Origin: Methanobacteriota archaeon
Lineage (GTDB): Archaea > Thermoplasmatota > JASEFT01 > JAUWIS01
Assembly: GCA_030605245.1 (NCBI GenBank)
Contig: JAUWIS010000010.1
Span: 1-13,470 of the forward strand
Direction: 5' to 3'
Length of the DNA: 13,470 bases
Shown in pieces: positions 1 to 7,265 of the stretch; positions within the stretch are counted from its first letter, which is position 1, and each line of letters begins with the position of its first letter. The notes beneath the pieces were generated by a model, which searched no databases, had not been told where the DNA came from, and was given only the letters and a program-made list of their open reading frames with translations. The position numbers were made by a program, and so were the translations under genes.

Positions 1-1
1 A

Positions 2-778
2 GGAAAGATGGAAAACATAAAAAAATGCGGGAAATACATGGAGGACTGTTTTTTATCACTTGGTGTTAATGCAAAATTTGTTTACGCCTCTGAACTAATT
101 GACAAAAAGGATTACTGGGAAAAGGTTATACGAATTGCTAAAAATTCATCACTTGCAAGGATAAGAAGGGCGATGACAATCATGGGAAGAAAGGAAAGCG
201 AGGCTGAGACAGATTCATCAAAACTTATTTATCCATCCATGCAGGCGGCAGACATTTTTCAACTTGATGTTGATGTCGCACTCGGAGGCATGGACCAGAG
301 GAAGGCGCACATGCTTGCGCGTGATGTATCAGAAAAACTTGGCTGGAAAAAACCAATAGCAATACATACATCTCTGCTTGGAAGTCTAACAGGTGTTGAA
401 AGGATGGAAAGCAAGATGTCAAAAAGCTCACCTGAATCCTGTGTTTTCATCCATGATTCTGAAGAAGATATTAAAAGGAAAATAAAAAACGCTTACTGCC
501 CTATGGAGGTAAAGGGAAACCCTGTTATAGACATCTGCAGATACATTATTTTCAGGGAACATGAGACTATTAAAATAGAAAGGCCTGAGAAATATGGCGG
601 GAACCTTAATCTTACATACAATGACCTAATCAGCATATATCCAGCCAAACTTCATCCTGCTGATTTAAAAAGCGCTGTTTCAAAATATCTGGTCCAGATA
701 CTTGAACCTGTCAGGGAATACTTTGAAAATAAGCCTGAGAATCTTGAAAATATGGAGAATATTACTATTACAAGATAG
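2..778 (+). CDS. tyrS: Tyrosyl-tRNA synthetase, 5'-truncated by window edge
   Basis: Class Ic aminoacyl-tRNA synthetase that charges tRNA-Tyr in the cytoplasm. The reading frame is open to the left edge, so the ATG at 8 is internal: the nucleotide-binding N-terminus with the HIGH-like motif lies outside the window. Counting from that ATG, visible hallmarks are YPSMQ (75-79), the tyrosine-site segment GGMDQRK (93-99) followed by AHMLARD, and the catalytic loop KMSKS (136-140). These fit the archaeal/eukaryotic short TyrRS rather than the bacterial form with an S4 domain; no extra C-terminal domain follows. TrpRS is the main alternative but the YPxxQ and GGMDQRK signatures favour TyrRS. The gene ends at TAG 776-778 and is followed at once by a diverged copy of its own last 26 codons (784-861), out of frame with it. 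Identification is from remembered family motifs. Confidence 0.93.
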   Translation, partial: GKMENIKKCGKYMEDCFLSLGVNAKFVYASELIDKKDYWEKVIRIAKNSSLARIRRAMTIMGRKESEAETDSSKLIYPSMQAADIFQLDVDVALGGMDQRKAHMLARDVSEKLGWKKPIAIHTSLLGSLTGVERMESKMSKSSPESCVFIHDSEEDIKRKIKNAYCPMEVKGNPVIDICRYIIFREHETIKIERPEKYGGNLNLTYNDLISIYPAKLHPADLKSAVSKYLVQILEPVREYFENKPENLENMENITITR

Positions 779-861
779 GAATAGTTGAACCTGCCAGGGA
801 ACACTTCAGAAAAAAGCCAGAGAATCTTGGGATAATAAAAAGTCTTACGATTACAAGATAA
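701..861 (+). repeat. Tandem, diverged duplicate of the tyrS 3' end
   Basis: Positions 701-778 (last 25 codons plus stop of tyrS) and 784-861 align without gaps. By hand count 59 of 78 bases match (about 76%). The second copy reads, in its own frame, VEPAREHFRKKPENL ... TITR followed by TAA, against LEPVREYFENKPENL ... TITR followed by TAG in the gene. The offset is 83 bases, not a multiple of three, so the second copy is not translated as an extension. Many differences are conservative or synonymous, which suggests both copies evolved as coding ends before being brought together, rather than by recent slippage. Confidence 0.85.
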
Positions 862-867
862 AAAATA

Positions 868-889
868 TTTTCTTTTTTTCTATTTTTTT
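868..889 (+). terminator. T-rich archaeal-type terminator after tyrS
   Basis: A nearly pure pyrimidine tract with runs of seven and more T follows the duplicated tyrS end and lies just before the convergent minus-strand gene ending at 893. Archaeal RNA polymerase terminates on oligo-T tracts without needing a hairpin. On the other strand, six A residues at 860-865 give a T6 that could serve the gene at 893-1651. Confidence 0.55.
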
Positions 890-892
890 ACT

Positions 893-1651
893 TTAAAATA
901 ACGGTTTAATTAATTCAAAGGTCCAAGTATATAATATCCAATTAGCCTTATCCTTTCTTGATATCATAGAAAAATGATAATTTTTATTGGATATCGTTCC
1001 GTCATTGCTTAACTTAGAAATAACTTTCATTGGTTTAATGGATGCAGCACCATATGCAAAAACAAAAAATATCCGTATCCTTTGATTCATCATCCTTACA
1101 ATTTTCTTAGATATTCCTTTTTCACTATCTTCCGTCTTAACAAAAAAAGTAATTTTATCCCAAACTTCTATGATTTCTGTATCAAATATGATAGCCAAAT
1201 CTGTACGATTTAAATTTTCTTCAATTTTTAATTTACTTAAATATTCAATAACAGAAGAGAGGGCTCCAGTAGTTGCCATGTTAGTAATTTTTATACCTTT
1301 ACTTCCATATTTTTTATAAATATCCCCCTTTGTTTTTGCAACAAGTTTTCTTTGTCCTTCATCATTTAAATCAGAAATATAAAGCCCTAATCTTATGAGA
1401 CGCAATGACCAATGGGATCCTACACACTCTTTTAATCTTTTATAAGCCTCTTTTTGACCTACTTTATAAATAGTAGCAGCTTCCTCAGCATTCGGAGTGA
1501 AGCCGCATTTTCTCTGATTCCAAAGGTTTCTTATTCTTTTTCTAACAGCAACTACGCCCTCTTTAGCTAATTTTCCTGTGACAAGAAGAGCTAAAAGTTC
1601 GTTGATGTCCATTGACGAAATTTTTTGAAATAATTCAGCAGATAGGGGCAT
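893..1651 (-). CDS. Uncharacterised protein, second gene of an accessory pair
   Basis: I do not recognise this 252-residue protein. It looks soluble and basic. Residues 1-115 are predicted helical by eye and rich in Lys/Arg (for example KLAKEGVVAVRKRIRNLW at 27-44). Residues 151-171 look like alternating hydrophobic strands (DLAIIFDTEI, then ITFFV), and 191-204 (RIRIFFVFAYGAAS) is the most hydrophobic stretch but too short and too flanked by charge for a confident membrane helix. No catalytic motif, zinc cluster or signal peptide is evident. The ATG at 1651 lies 5 bases after the stop of the 82-aa gene upstream, so the two are probably co-transcribed. In five sampled 60-base blocks GC was 20-38%, below four sampled blocks of polD (33-53%), consistent with acquisition from elsewhere. 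That it is a real gene rests on length, the long open frame and operon spacing. Confidence 0.7.
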   Translation of the reverse strand: MPLSAELFQKISSMDINELLALLVTGKLAKEGVVAVRKRIRNLWNQRKCGFTPNAEEAATIYKVGQKEAYKRLKECVGSHWSLRLIRLGLYISDLNDEGQRKLVAKTKGDIYKKYGSKGIKITNMATTGALSSVIEYLSKLKIEENLNRTDLAIIFDTEIIEVWDKITFFVKTEDSEKGISKKIVRMMNQRIRIFFVFAYGAASIKPMKVISKLSNDGTISNKNYHFSMISRKDKANWILYTWTFELIKPLF

Positions 1652-1656
1652 AAGAA

Positions 1657-1905
1657 TTACTCTTTTTCGAGAAATTTAGAAAAATATTCTGTAAGGGTAA
1701 ATGCCGAAGTGTTTATAATCGTTGTTGATCCCGGGAGTATTGAAGCATTTTTAAAATGAACCATCTCATCTGTTATTGGACAAAGACATGGTTTTTTTGA
1801 TTCTTTTTCAACAATTACTCCTTTTTTATTAACCTCAAATCCTAGGGTATCTAAAAGAAGCTTTTTTTCCTCATCCTCAAGCTCAAAAAAGGTTATATCT
1901 TCCAT
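1657..1905 (-). CDS. Small uncharacterised protein, first gene of an accessory pair
   Basis: An 82-residue protein that I cannot assign to a family. The N-terminus is acidic (MEDITFFELEDEEKK), the middle holds a CLC pair at 40-42 followed by PITDEMVHF, and the C-terminal third is Ser/Thr-rich before an acidic end. One C-x-C alone is not a zinc site. The start ATG at 1903-1905 is supported by an upstream GGTGA on the minus strand, 4 bases before the ATG and complementary to the archaeal 16S rRNA tail, and by a TATA-like box about 35 bases upstream. It is followed after 5 bases by the 252-aa gene. A small acidic first gene followed by a larger basic second gene resembles toxin-antitoxin or immunity-effector layouts, but nothing in the sequence proves such a role. 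Confidence 0.68.
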   Translation of the reverse strand: MEDITFFELEDEEKKLLLDTLGFEVNKKGVIVEKESKKPCLCPITDEMVHFKNASILPGSTTIINTSAFTLTEYFSKFLEKE

Positions 1906-1936
1906 CTTTTCACCATACGGTATATTGTTGTAATAA

Positions 1937-1944
1937 TATTTAAA
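1937..1944 (-). promoter_or_regulatory. TATA box for the minus-strand pair
   Basis: On the minus strand this reads TTTAAATA, a close match to the archaeal box A. Its centre is about 35 bases upstream of the ATG at 1905, so transcription would start near 1915 and leave a roughly 10-base leader containing the GGTGA ribosome-binding site. Confidence 0.5.
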
Positions 1945-2236
1945 GATATTTGAGAAAGATTTTATGTTATTTCATCCACAGACCACTTATCACACAAATC
2001 TATATTTCGTATCCTACTATTTTGCCATTCTACCCGAACTCATTTTTTTCATTTCCTATATGGCTGTAGCATATATTAAAAATATTGCCTGATGTTTTAC
2101 GCAGATGTTCCATGAGCATCGTTTTTGTCCTGCGCCTTCGAACAATGCAATTTGTAACAGGGGAGCGATTTCAAGCTAAAACTTCCGAGTTATACATCTC
2201 TCTTAAATTTTCATAGAGTGTTAGGATGAGGAATTA

Positions 2237-2365
2237 CTACTTCCAAACATAATGAACATAATATAGAATATAAAGCAGGCTTAGCAGGAAAGAGTAAATC
2301 CTTCTAAAGTTTTTTGTTCCATTGCGCTGGTATGGTTTGTATGTTTGCAGATATTCTTTGAACAT
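2237..2365 (-). other. Possible small membrane ORF or decayed gene fragment
   Basis: A 42-codon ORF on the minus strand starting at ATG 2363-2365 with a basic N-terminal half (MFKEYLQTYKPYQRNGTK) and a hydrophobic, aromatic C-terminal half (IYSFLLSLLYILYYVHYVW) that could be one membrane helix. The same frame stays open upstream to about 2491 without another good start codon, and resumes as short open pieces after its stop, which looks more like a relic of a longer gene than a true small gene. No ribosome-binding site is evident. Family unknown. Confidence 0.2.
2277..2308 (+). repeat. Direct repeat copy 1
   Basis: A 32-base sequence beginning AGGCTTAGCAGG and ending TAAATCCTTCTAAA. It matches the copy at 2546-2576 with three substitutions and one single-base gap (about 28 of 32 identical, hand-aligned). 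The two copies are 269 bases apart in the gene-free region upstream of polD. Confidence 0.7.
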
Positions 2366-2410
2366 TTGGTCCTGTAGACTGTAAACTCCACGACGTGTTT
2401 TAATTAAACA

Positions 2411-2418
2411 ATATATAA
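2411..2418 (+). promoter_or_regulatory. TATA-like box in the gene-free region
   Basis: ATATATAA is the best plus-strand box A match in this region. It predicts a transcript start near 2438-2442, giving either a ~150-base leader for polD or a separate small transcript. No second element confirms it. Confidence 0.3.
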
Positions 2419-2545
2419 GGTTTTTGTTTATTTTGTTGCGTTTTTTCCTCTTTATGCTTGGATGAAAGAGCGTTGACTCAAAATTAATATTCTAGTAGTT
2501 GCTGTGTTGAATAAACATTAAGGATTTAGAATGGCATTCTCATTA

Positions 2546-2576
2546 AGGCTCAACAGAAAGATTAAATCCTTCTAAA
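2546..2576 (+). repeat. Direct repeat copy 2, at the polD promoter
   Basis: A 31-base copy of the 2277-2308 sequence, beginning AGGCTCAACAG and ending TAAATCCTTCTAAA. It ends 14 bases before the polD ATG and contains the TTAAAT that would be the polD TATA box, so the repeated unit may be a duplicated promoter segment. Confidence 0.7.
2561..2567 (+). promoter_or_regulatory. Likely proximal TATA box of polD large subunit
   Basis: ATTAAAT, preceded by A-rich AGAAAG that could be a TFB recognition element, is centred 27 bases upstream of the ATG at 2591. That spacing places the transcript start at the start codon, consistent with a leaderless message; there is no Shine-Dalgarno sequence before the ATG. 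Confidence 0.4.
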
Positions 2577-2590
2577 TAGTTGCTGCTTTG

Positions 2591-5500
2591 ATGAAGGCCA
2601 GTAAAGGGATGGAAAACTATTTTAATACATTGAAAAACAATGCCGGAAAATGTTATTCTATTGCCAGGGGAGCGCGGAAAAAAAATCTTGACCCTGAAAC
2701 ATTCCCTGAAATCCCCTCTGCCGAGGATCTTGCTGCAAGGGTTGAAAAACTTGTAGGACCAAAAGGTGTCGCTGAAAGAATCAGGGTTCTTGATAAACAT
2801 CTTGGGAGGGAGGAGATGTCCATACAGATTGCGAAGGAGATTGTTCACAAGGATTTCAAAAAAAAGGAGGATGCGCTGGAGCAGGCAATCAGAACAGGTC
2901 TTGCTGTACTCACAGAGGGTGTTCTTGTAGCGCCACTGGATGGTATATCAGATGTAAAAATCAAAAAAAACTTCAATGGAAGCGATTACCTGTCTATTTA
3001 TTTTGCAGGACCTATAAGAAGCGCGGGCGGTACTGCTCAGGCGATGTCTGTTCTCATAGCAGATGTTGTCAGGAGGGAACTTGGTCTCAGCAGCTATGTT
3101 CCAACAAATGCTGAGATTGAGAGATACAAGGAGGAAATCCCGTTATACAAGGAGATCCAGCATCTTCAGTATGTTCCAAGCTCTGAAGAAATTTCGCTTA
3201 TAACATCAAACTGCCCTGTTTGCATTGATGGTGAAGGGACAGAAAAGGTTGAGGTTTTTGGAAACAGGGACCTGTCCAGGGTTGAGACAAACAGGGTTAG
3301 AAGCGGGATGTGTCTTGTTATTGCTGAAGGGCTTTGCCTTAAGGCGCCAAAGATTCAGAAGCATGTTAGAACACTTGGTATTGATGGGTGGGATTTCATT
3401 GACAAATTTGTTGGCAGAAACAAGAATGATGAAATCACAGAGATAACACCTGACTCAAAATATATGCATGATGTTGTTGCAGGCAGACCTGTTTTTTCTG
3501 CTCCATCCAGGAAAGGAGGGTTCAGGTTAAGGTATGGCAGATCCAGAAACTCGGGTCTTGCAGCTGTCGGTGTCAACCCTGCAACCATGTATATCTTAGA
3601 TGATTTTCTTGCTGTTGGAACACAGTTAAAAACAGAGAGACCTGGCAAGGCAGGTGCTGTCGTAGCTTGCGATTCCATAGATGGTCCTGTTGTTCTGTTA
3701 AAAAATAATGACCTGATTCAAATAAACAGTATTGATGACGCATTAAAAATAAAAAATGATGTAAAAGAGATTATTGATTTAGGTGAAATCCTTATCTCAT
3801 ATGGCGAGTTTCTTGAAAACAATCATTTGTTAATGCAGGGAAGTTACTGTACTGAATGGTGGGAGCAGGAAGCCGAGAAAAAAATTGGAAACATTCCTGA
3901 GGAATACATGAATCCTTCACCTGAGGCAGCGTTCAAAATCTCTGAAAAATACAACATACCACTCCATCCAAAATACTGCCTGTTCTGGGAGGATTTATCA
4001 AAAAAAGAAATTATATCTTTAAGGAATTTTATTTTAAGAAATGGTGAATATGATGGTGGTAAGTTATACTTTCCATACAATAAAGATATCAAGGAAATTC
4101 TTATAAAACTTTGTGCGTTACACAAGGAAAAAGATGGAAAAATCGTTATTGAAAGTCCATATCCTCTAATAAGATGCTGCGGTTTGGATGTGTCTAACAA
4201 TAAAATTTTTGAGTCTGCAAAAATACCCGAGGAAGAAAATGTGATGAAGCTTGTTTCATCACTTGCAGGTGTTCAAATAAGGGAAAGATCACCATCAAGG
4301 ATTGGTTCAAGAATGGGAAGGCCTGAGAAAGCAAAGGAAAGAAAGATGAGTCCACCTGTGCATGTATTGTTTCCCTTAGGGAAAGCAGGAGGAGTGCAGC
4401 GTCTTGTGAAAAACGCTGTTAGTAACAAGACAGTGAGAGGGTTAAAAGAAAAAATAGGGAAAAGCATTCCTGTTGATGTAGGATTAAGGATATGTGAGTC
4501 ATGCAAAAGGAAAACATTTTTGATGAAATGCGAATGCGGAGGACATACAAGACCTGTTATGGTAAAAAACCAGTTGATAAATGTCGGCCTGTTATTAGAT
4601 AAAGCGAAAACAAAACTGAATGAACCTATACCTGATGTGAAAGGTGTTATCGGGATGATATCAAAAAACAAAACGCCTGAATCAATTGAAAAAGGTATTT
4701 TGAGGGCAAAGCATAATATTTTCGTTTACAAGGATGGAACAGTCAGATTTGACATGACAGATGTCCCCCTTACCCATTTCAAACCATCGGAGATTGGGAC
4801 AAGGATAAAAAAACTAAAAGAAATGGGATACACCTGTGACTATAATGGAAATCCTCTAAAAAACGATAACCAGATACTGGAACTGAAGCCACAGGATATT
4901 ATTGTGTCAAAAAGCTGCATAGAATACCTTTACAGGGTATCCGGATTTGTTGATGATCTTCTTAAAAAATTTTATGACCTGAAACCATTCTATTCTGCAA
5001 AAAAACCTGATGACATGATTGGTCATCTAATCATTGGTCTTTCACCACATACATCTGCAGGTGTTCTTGGAAGAATCATCGGATGGACAAATGCGAATGT
5101 TTGTTTTGCTCATCCTTTTTATCATGCAGCAAAACGTCGAAACTGCGATGGTGACGAGGATTGCGTAATGCTTTTGCTTGACGCATTGCTGAATTTTTCA
5201 AAATCATATCTCCCTGATAAAAGAGGGGGAATGATGGATGCCCCCCTTCTTCTCACAACAAGGATAGATCCAAAGGAGATTGATAAGGAGGCATTGAATT
5301 TTGATACAGTGTCTAAATATCCTTTGGAATTTTATGAGGCGGGTATAAAAAACATGCATCCTAAGGAGATTGAAAAAATAATGGATAATGTCAAAAAAAG
5401 GATTGGAAATGAGAAACAGTATGAAAACTTTTCGTTCACACATAACACCGATAATATTGCTTCTGGTCCTTTATTATCAGCATACAAAACATTGGGTTCA

Positions 5501-5896
5501 ATGGTAGAAAAAATGGATGCCCAGCTCTCTCTCGCATTAAAAATCAGGGCTGTAGATGCTGAGGATGTTGCATCAAAAATTATCAACACGCATTTCCTGC
5601 CTGATATGATTGGGAATCTGAGGACATTTGCCACACAAAAATTCAGATGCACGAAATGCAACACAATTTACAGGAGAATGCCGTTAAAAGGTGTTTGTCT
5701 GGAATGTGGTGGGAATATTACAATGACCGTGCATGAGGGCGGGGTGAAAAAATATCTAAAAATAACGAAACAGGTTGCAGAAAAATATAATGTTTCAAAC
5801 TACACAATGCAGAGGGTTTTGCTTATGGAAAATGCAATAAATTCATTGTTTCATAATGACAAAATAAACAAATGTAAGCTGGAGGATTTTCTTTAG
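2591..5896 (+). CDS. polC: DNA polymerase D large (catalytic) subunit DP2
   Basis: Catalytic subunit of the archaeal replicative polymerase PolD, which works with the DP1 exonuclease subunit (not in this window). The protein has 1101 residues, at the short end for the family because the linker around residues 275-295 is brief compared with Pyrococcus as I recall it. Landmarks: YFAGPIRSAGGTAQA (~135-150), GGFRLRYGRSRNSG (~309-322), FLAVGTQLKTERPGK, a Cys cluster C635/C638/C647/C649, the double-psi barrel active site NCDGDED with D853 and D855, and a C-terminal zinc module C1020/C1023/C1036/C1039. The last residues (KCKLEDFL) resemble a PCNA-interacting peptide. The ATG at 2591 is preferred over the TTG at 2588 and the ATG at 2609 because the remembered Pyrococcus N-terminus aligns to it in length. 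No intein is present. It ends 6 bases from the convergent gene at 5903. Confidence 0.97.
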   Translation: MKASKGMENYFNTLKNNAGKCYSIARGARKKNLDPETFPEIPSAEDLAARVEKLVGPKGVAERIRVLDKHLGREEMSIQIAKEIVHKDFKKKEDALEQAIRTGLAVLTEGVLVAPLDGISDVKIKKNFNGSDYLSIYFAGPIRSAGGTAQAMSVLIADVVRRELGLSSYVPTNAEIERYKEEIPLYKEIQHLQYVPSSEEISLITSNCPVCIDGEGTEKVEVFGNRDLSRVETNRVRSGMCLVIAEGLCLKAPKIQKHVRTLGIDGWDFIDKFVGRNKNDEITEITPDSKYMHDVVAGRPVFSAPSRKGGFRLRYGRSRNSGLAAVGVNPATMYILDDFLAVGTQLKTERPGKAGAVVACDSIDGPVVLLKNNDLIQINSIDDALKIKNDVKEIIDLGEILISYGEFLENNHLLMQGSYCTEWWEQEAEKKIGNIPEEYMNPSPEAAFKISEKYNIPLHPKYCLFWEDLSKKEIISLRNFILRNGEYDGGKLYFPYNKDIKEILIKLCALHKEKDGKIVIESPYPLIRCCGLDVSNNKIFESAKIPEEENVMKLVSSLAGVQIRERSPSRIGSRMGRPEKAKERKMSPPVHVLFPLGKAGGVQRLVKNAVSNKTVRGLKEKIGKSIPVDVGLRICESCKRKTFLMKCECGGHTRPVMVKNQLINVGLLLDKAKTKLNEPIPDVKGVIGMISKNKTPESIEKGILRAKHNIFVYKDGTVRFDMTDVPLTHFKPSEIGTRIKKLKEMGYTCDYNGNPLKNDNQILELKPQDIIVSKSCIEYLYRVSGFVDDLLKKFYDLKPFYSAKKPDDMIGHLIIGLSPHTSAGVLGRIIGWTNANVCFAHPFYHAAKRRNCDGDEDCVMLLLDALLNFSKSYLPDKRGGMMDAPLLLTTRIDPKEIDKEALNFDTVSKYPLEFYEAGIKNMHPKEIEKIMDNVKKRIGNEKQYENFSFTHNTDNIASGPLLSAYKTLGSMVEKMDAQLSLALKIRAVDAEDVASKIINTHFLPDMIGNLRTFATQKFRCTKCNTIYRRMPLKGVCLECGGNITMTVHEGGVKKYLKITKQVAEKYNVSNYTMQRVLLMENAINSLFHNDKINKCKLEDFL

Positions 5897-5902
5897 ATAA
5901 TA

Positions 5903-7195
5903 CTACTCCATCATTTCCCTGATTGTTAAATCAACATCCTTCACCTTGTCTATGTCTCCATCCCATTTCATTAAAACATCTGAGCATTCCTTGTCTATTG
6001 TTTCTATTGTTTTCCTGACATCCTTCCTCATTCCCTCAATCTCATACCCTGTGAAAATAACAACCATGTACGCGCATTCACCATGCTCAATCATGAGTTT
6101 TACACCACCGTAGCTTAAAACATTCAGTCCTTTTCCTTTTACCCTCCCCAATGTATCCGCAACAAAATCGTTAACTGCTGTGAGCATACCTGCTACAAGG
6201 TCAGGGTCAATTTTTATCTGAGGGTTTATTTCCAGATGTGAAATAATCACACCACTGTGCTTATGTATCAGGAATACTTCACCAACCTTTGATTCCTCCC
6301 ATTTCAAAGAAGGGCAGACATGTTCAACAAAAAGGGTTGCACCCTTGTTCATTCTCTCAAGCAGAATACCACCGATAAACAGCATTCCAAGATAAAAAAA
6401 CGGCTGATTTGAAATAAAATAGTTTTTTGCAAGACCTGCGGAGGATATTATCAATATCAAAAAAAGGCTGATTATCAGGGAAAATGTTGTTAGATATATC
6501 AGGGTTTTCCTCAGGAATATATGGATCCTGATATCAAACAGCTGATACCTAATTGTTACATAAGCAAAAAAAGAGGCCATAACAAGGGTGAGGAAACTGT
6601 CAAGCGTTATAGCTGGAAGACCAAGAAAAAGACTGATATTTCCCATCAGCATGATATAGATGATAATGCTGATCATGCCAAGACTCAGATGCAACGCCTG
6701 TTCCTTTTCCTTTTTCTCCATCTCCAGTCTTCTGTTCATCAAATTCAAAACAGCACCTATAATGTATCCAAAGAAAAAAAGTATTAGGATAGTGTAGTAT
6801 TCACCAGAAACATATTTGAATTTATCTAAACCATTCCCGTATGCAACAGTAAAAAATGTGTTTGTGAAAACAGTAAAAATAATTAAAACAATTGGTAGGA
6901 GATAAAATATGCCTACCTTTTTTCCACTTTTTGCTGGGTAAACAAAAGTAAAATGAAGCAGAAAAGCAGGAATAAGAATAAAACCAACATTACTGATTTT
7001 AGCCCATAATAAAGATGAGGAAACCTCAGAAGAAGTTTGCATCATGAACTCGCCGATGTTCCAGATAGCGCATCCTATCATAAGGAAAAAGAATATTCTG
7101 CCTGCATCGTCCTTTGACCTCTTGTAAAAAACATAAACCCCAAGCACTATGCTTACAAATGTGCCGATAAAAGATGGGAACATGTACCAGAGCAT
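5903..7195 (-). CDS. Membrane sensor-like protein: N-terminal 7TM-type region plus roadblock/longin-like domain
   Basis: Integral membrane protein of about 430 residues. Hydrophobic segments at roughly residues 7-25, 33-52, 65-86, 94-116, 134-152, 171-192 and 195-215 resemble the N-terminal 7TM module of histidine-kinase-type sensors, including the closing YVTIRYQLFDIR. Two more hydrophobic segments follow (231-252 and 266-280). The cytoplasmic C-terminal part (from ~305) begins VGEVFLIHKHSGVIISHL and has DPDLVAGMLTAVNDFVADTL, which looks like a roadblock/LC7 or longin-type fold used to bind small GTPases or to dimerise. No histidine-kinase, GGDEF or ATPase domain is present. The frame extends upstream to a TTG at 7252, but I prefer ATG 7195 (or 7183) because the extension is polar, lacks a ribosome-binding site, and TTTTAT at 7218-7223 sits about 25 bases before 7195. 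It is convergent with polD and divergent from the surface-protein gene. Domain calls are by eye. Confidence 0.8.
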   Translation of the reverse strand: MLWYMFPSFIGTFVSIVLGVYVFYKRSKDDAGRIFFFLMIGCAIWNIGEFMMQTSSEVSSSLLWAKISNVGFILIPAFLLHFTFVYPAKSGKKVGIFYLLPIVLIIFTVFTNTFFTVAYGNGLDKFKYVSGEYYTILILFFFGYIIGAVLNLMNRRLEMEKKEKEQALHLSLGMISIIIYIMLMGNISLFLGLPAITLDSFLTLVMASFFAYVTIRYQLFDIRIHIFLRKTLIYLTTFSLIISLFLILIISSAGLAKNYFISNQPFFYLGMLFIGGILLERMNKGATLFVEHVCPSLKWEESKVGEVFLIHKHSGVIISHLEINPQIKIDPDLVAGMLTAVNDFVADTLGRVKGKGLNVLSYGGVKLMIEHGECAYMVVIFTGYEIEGMRKDVRKTIETIDKECSDVLMKWDGDIDKVKDVDLTIREMME

Positions 7196-7265
7196 AAAAA
7201 TACATAGGGTTTCATGGATAAAATGTTTGTCAGACCCCAAGAAACAATACAAAGAGATTCTTATT

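Larger units (their letters stand above)
1906..2590. other. 685-base gene-free region before polD
   Basis: No convincing gene on either strand. From left to right it holds the minus-strand promoter at 1937-1944; an AT-rich stretch to about 2220 with scattered stops in all frames; a decayed-looking minus-strand open frame (about 2237-2491) containing the 42-codon ORF listed separately; two copies of a ~31-base direct repeat at 2277-2308 and 2546-2576; a strong TATA-like ATATATAA at 2411-2418; and an inverted pair AAGGATTTA (2520-2528) / TAAATCCTT (2563-2571). No tRNA-like cloverleaf or CRISPR-like array was seen. The region could include a long polD leader, a small RNA or the remains of an inserted element. 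Confidence 0.6.

Noticed and set aside
225..450. Two minus-strand open frames inside tyrS
   Set aside because: They lie opposite conserved TyrRS motifs, encode no recognisable protein and have no promoter or ribosome-binding site; shadows of the real gene.
2137..2143. TTCGAAC, resembling a tRNA T-loop
   Set aside because: No five-base T-stem forms on either strand and no acceptor, D or anticodon arm is placed around it.
2277..2576. Two similar ~31-base repeats considered as a CRISPR remnant
   Set aside because: Only two copies, 269 bases apart, with no spacer-sized periodicity and no cas genes.
2543..2848. Minus-strand 101-codon frame across the polD start
   Set aside because: It overlaps the conserved DP2 N-terminus and has no supporting signals.
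3211..3225. CPVC in DP2 considered as a zinc site
   Set aside because: Only one CxxC is present here with no second pair nearby; the supported Cys clusters are at residues 635-649 and 1020-1039.
3408..3428. Search for an intein or large insert in DP2
   Set aside because: The conserved blocks run on without interruption and the protein is shorter than the Pyrococcus enzyme, so no intein is present.
3225..5664. Several 70-130-codon frames within polD on both strands
   Set aside because: All sit within strongly conserved DP2 sequence and have the composition of antisense or shifted frames.
6521..6787. Plus-strand 88-codon frame within the membrane sensor gene
   Set aside because: Antisense of transmembrane segments; polar low-quality protein without start signals.
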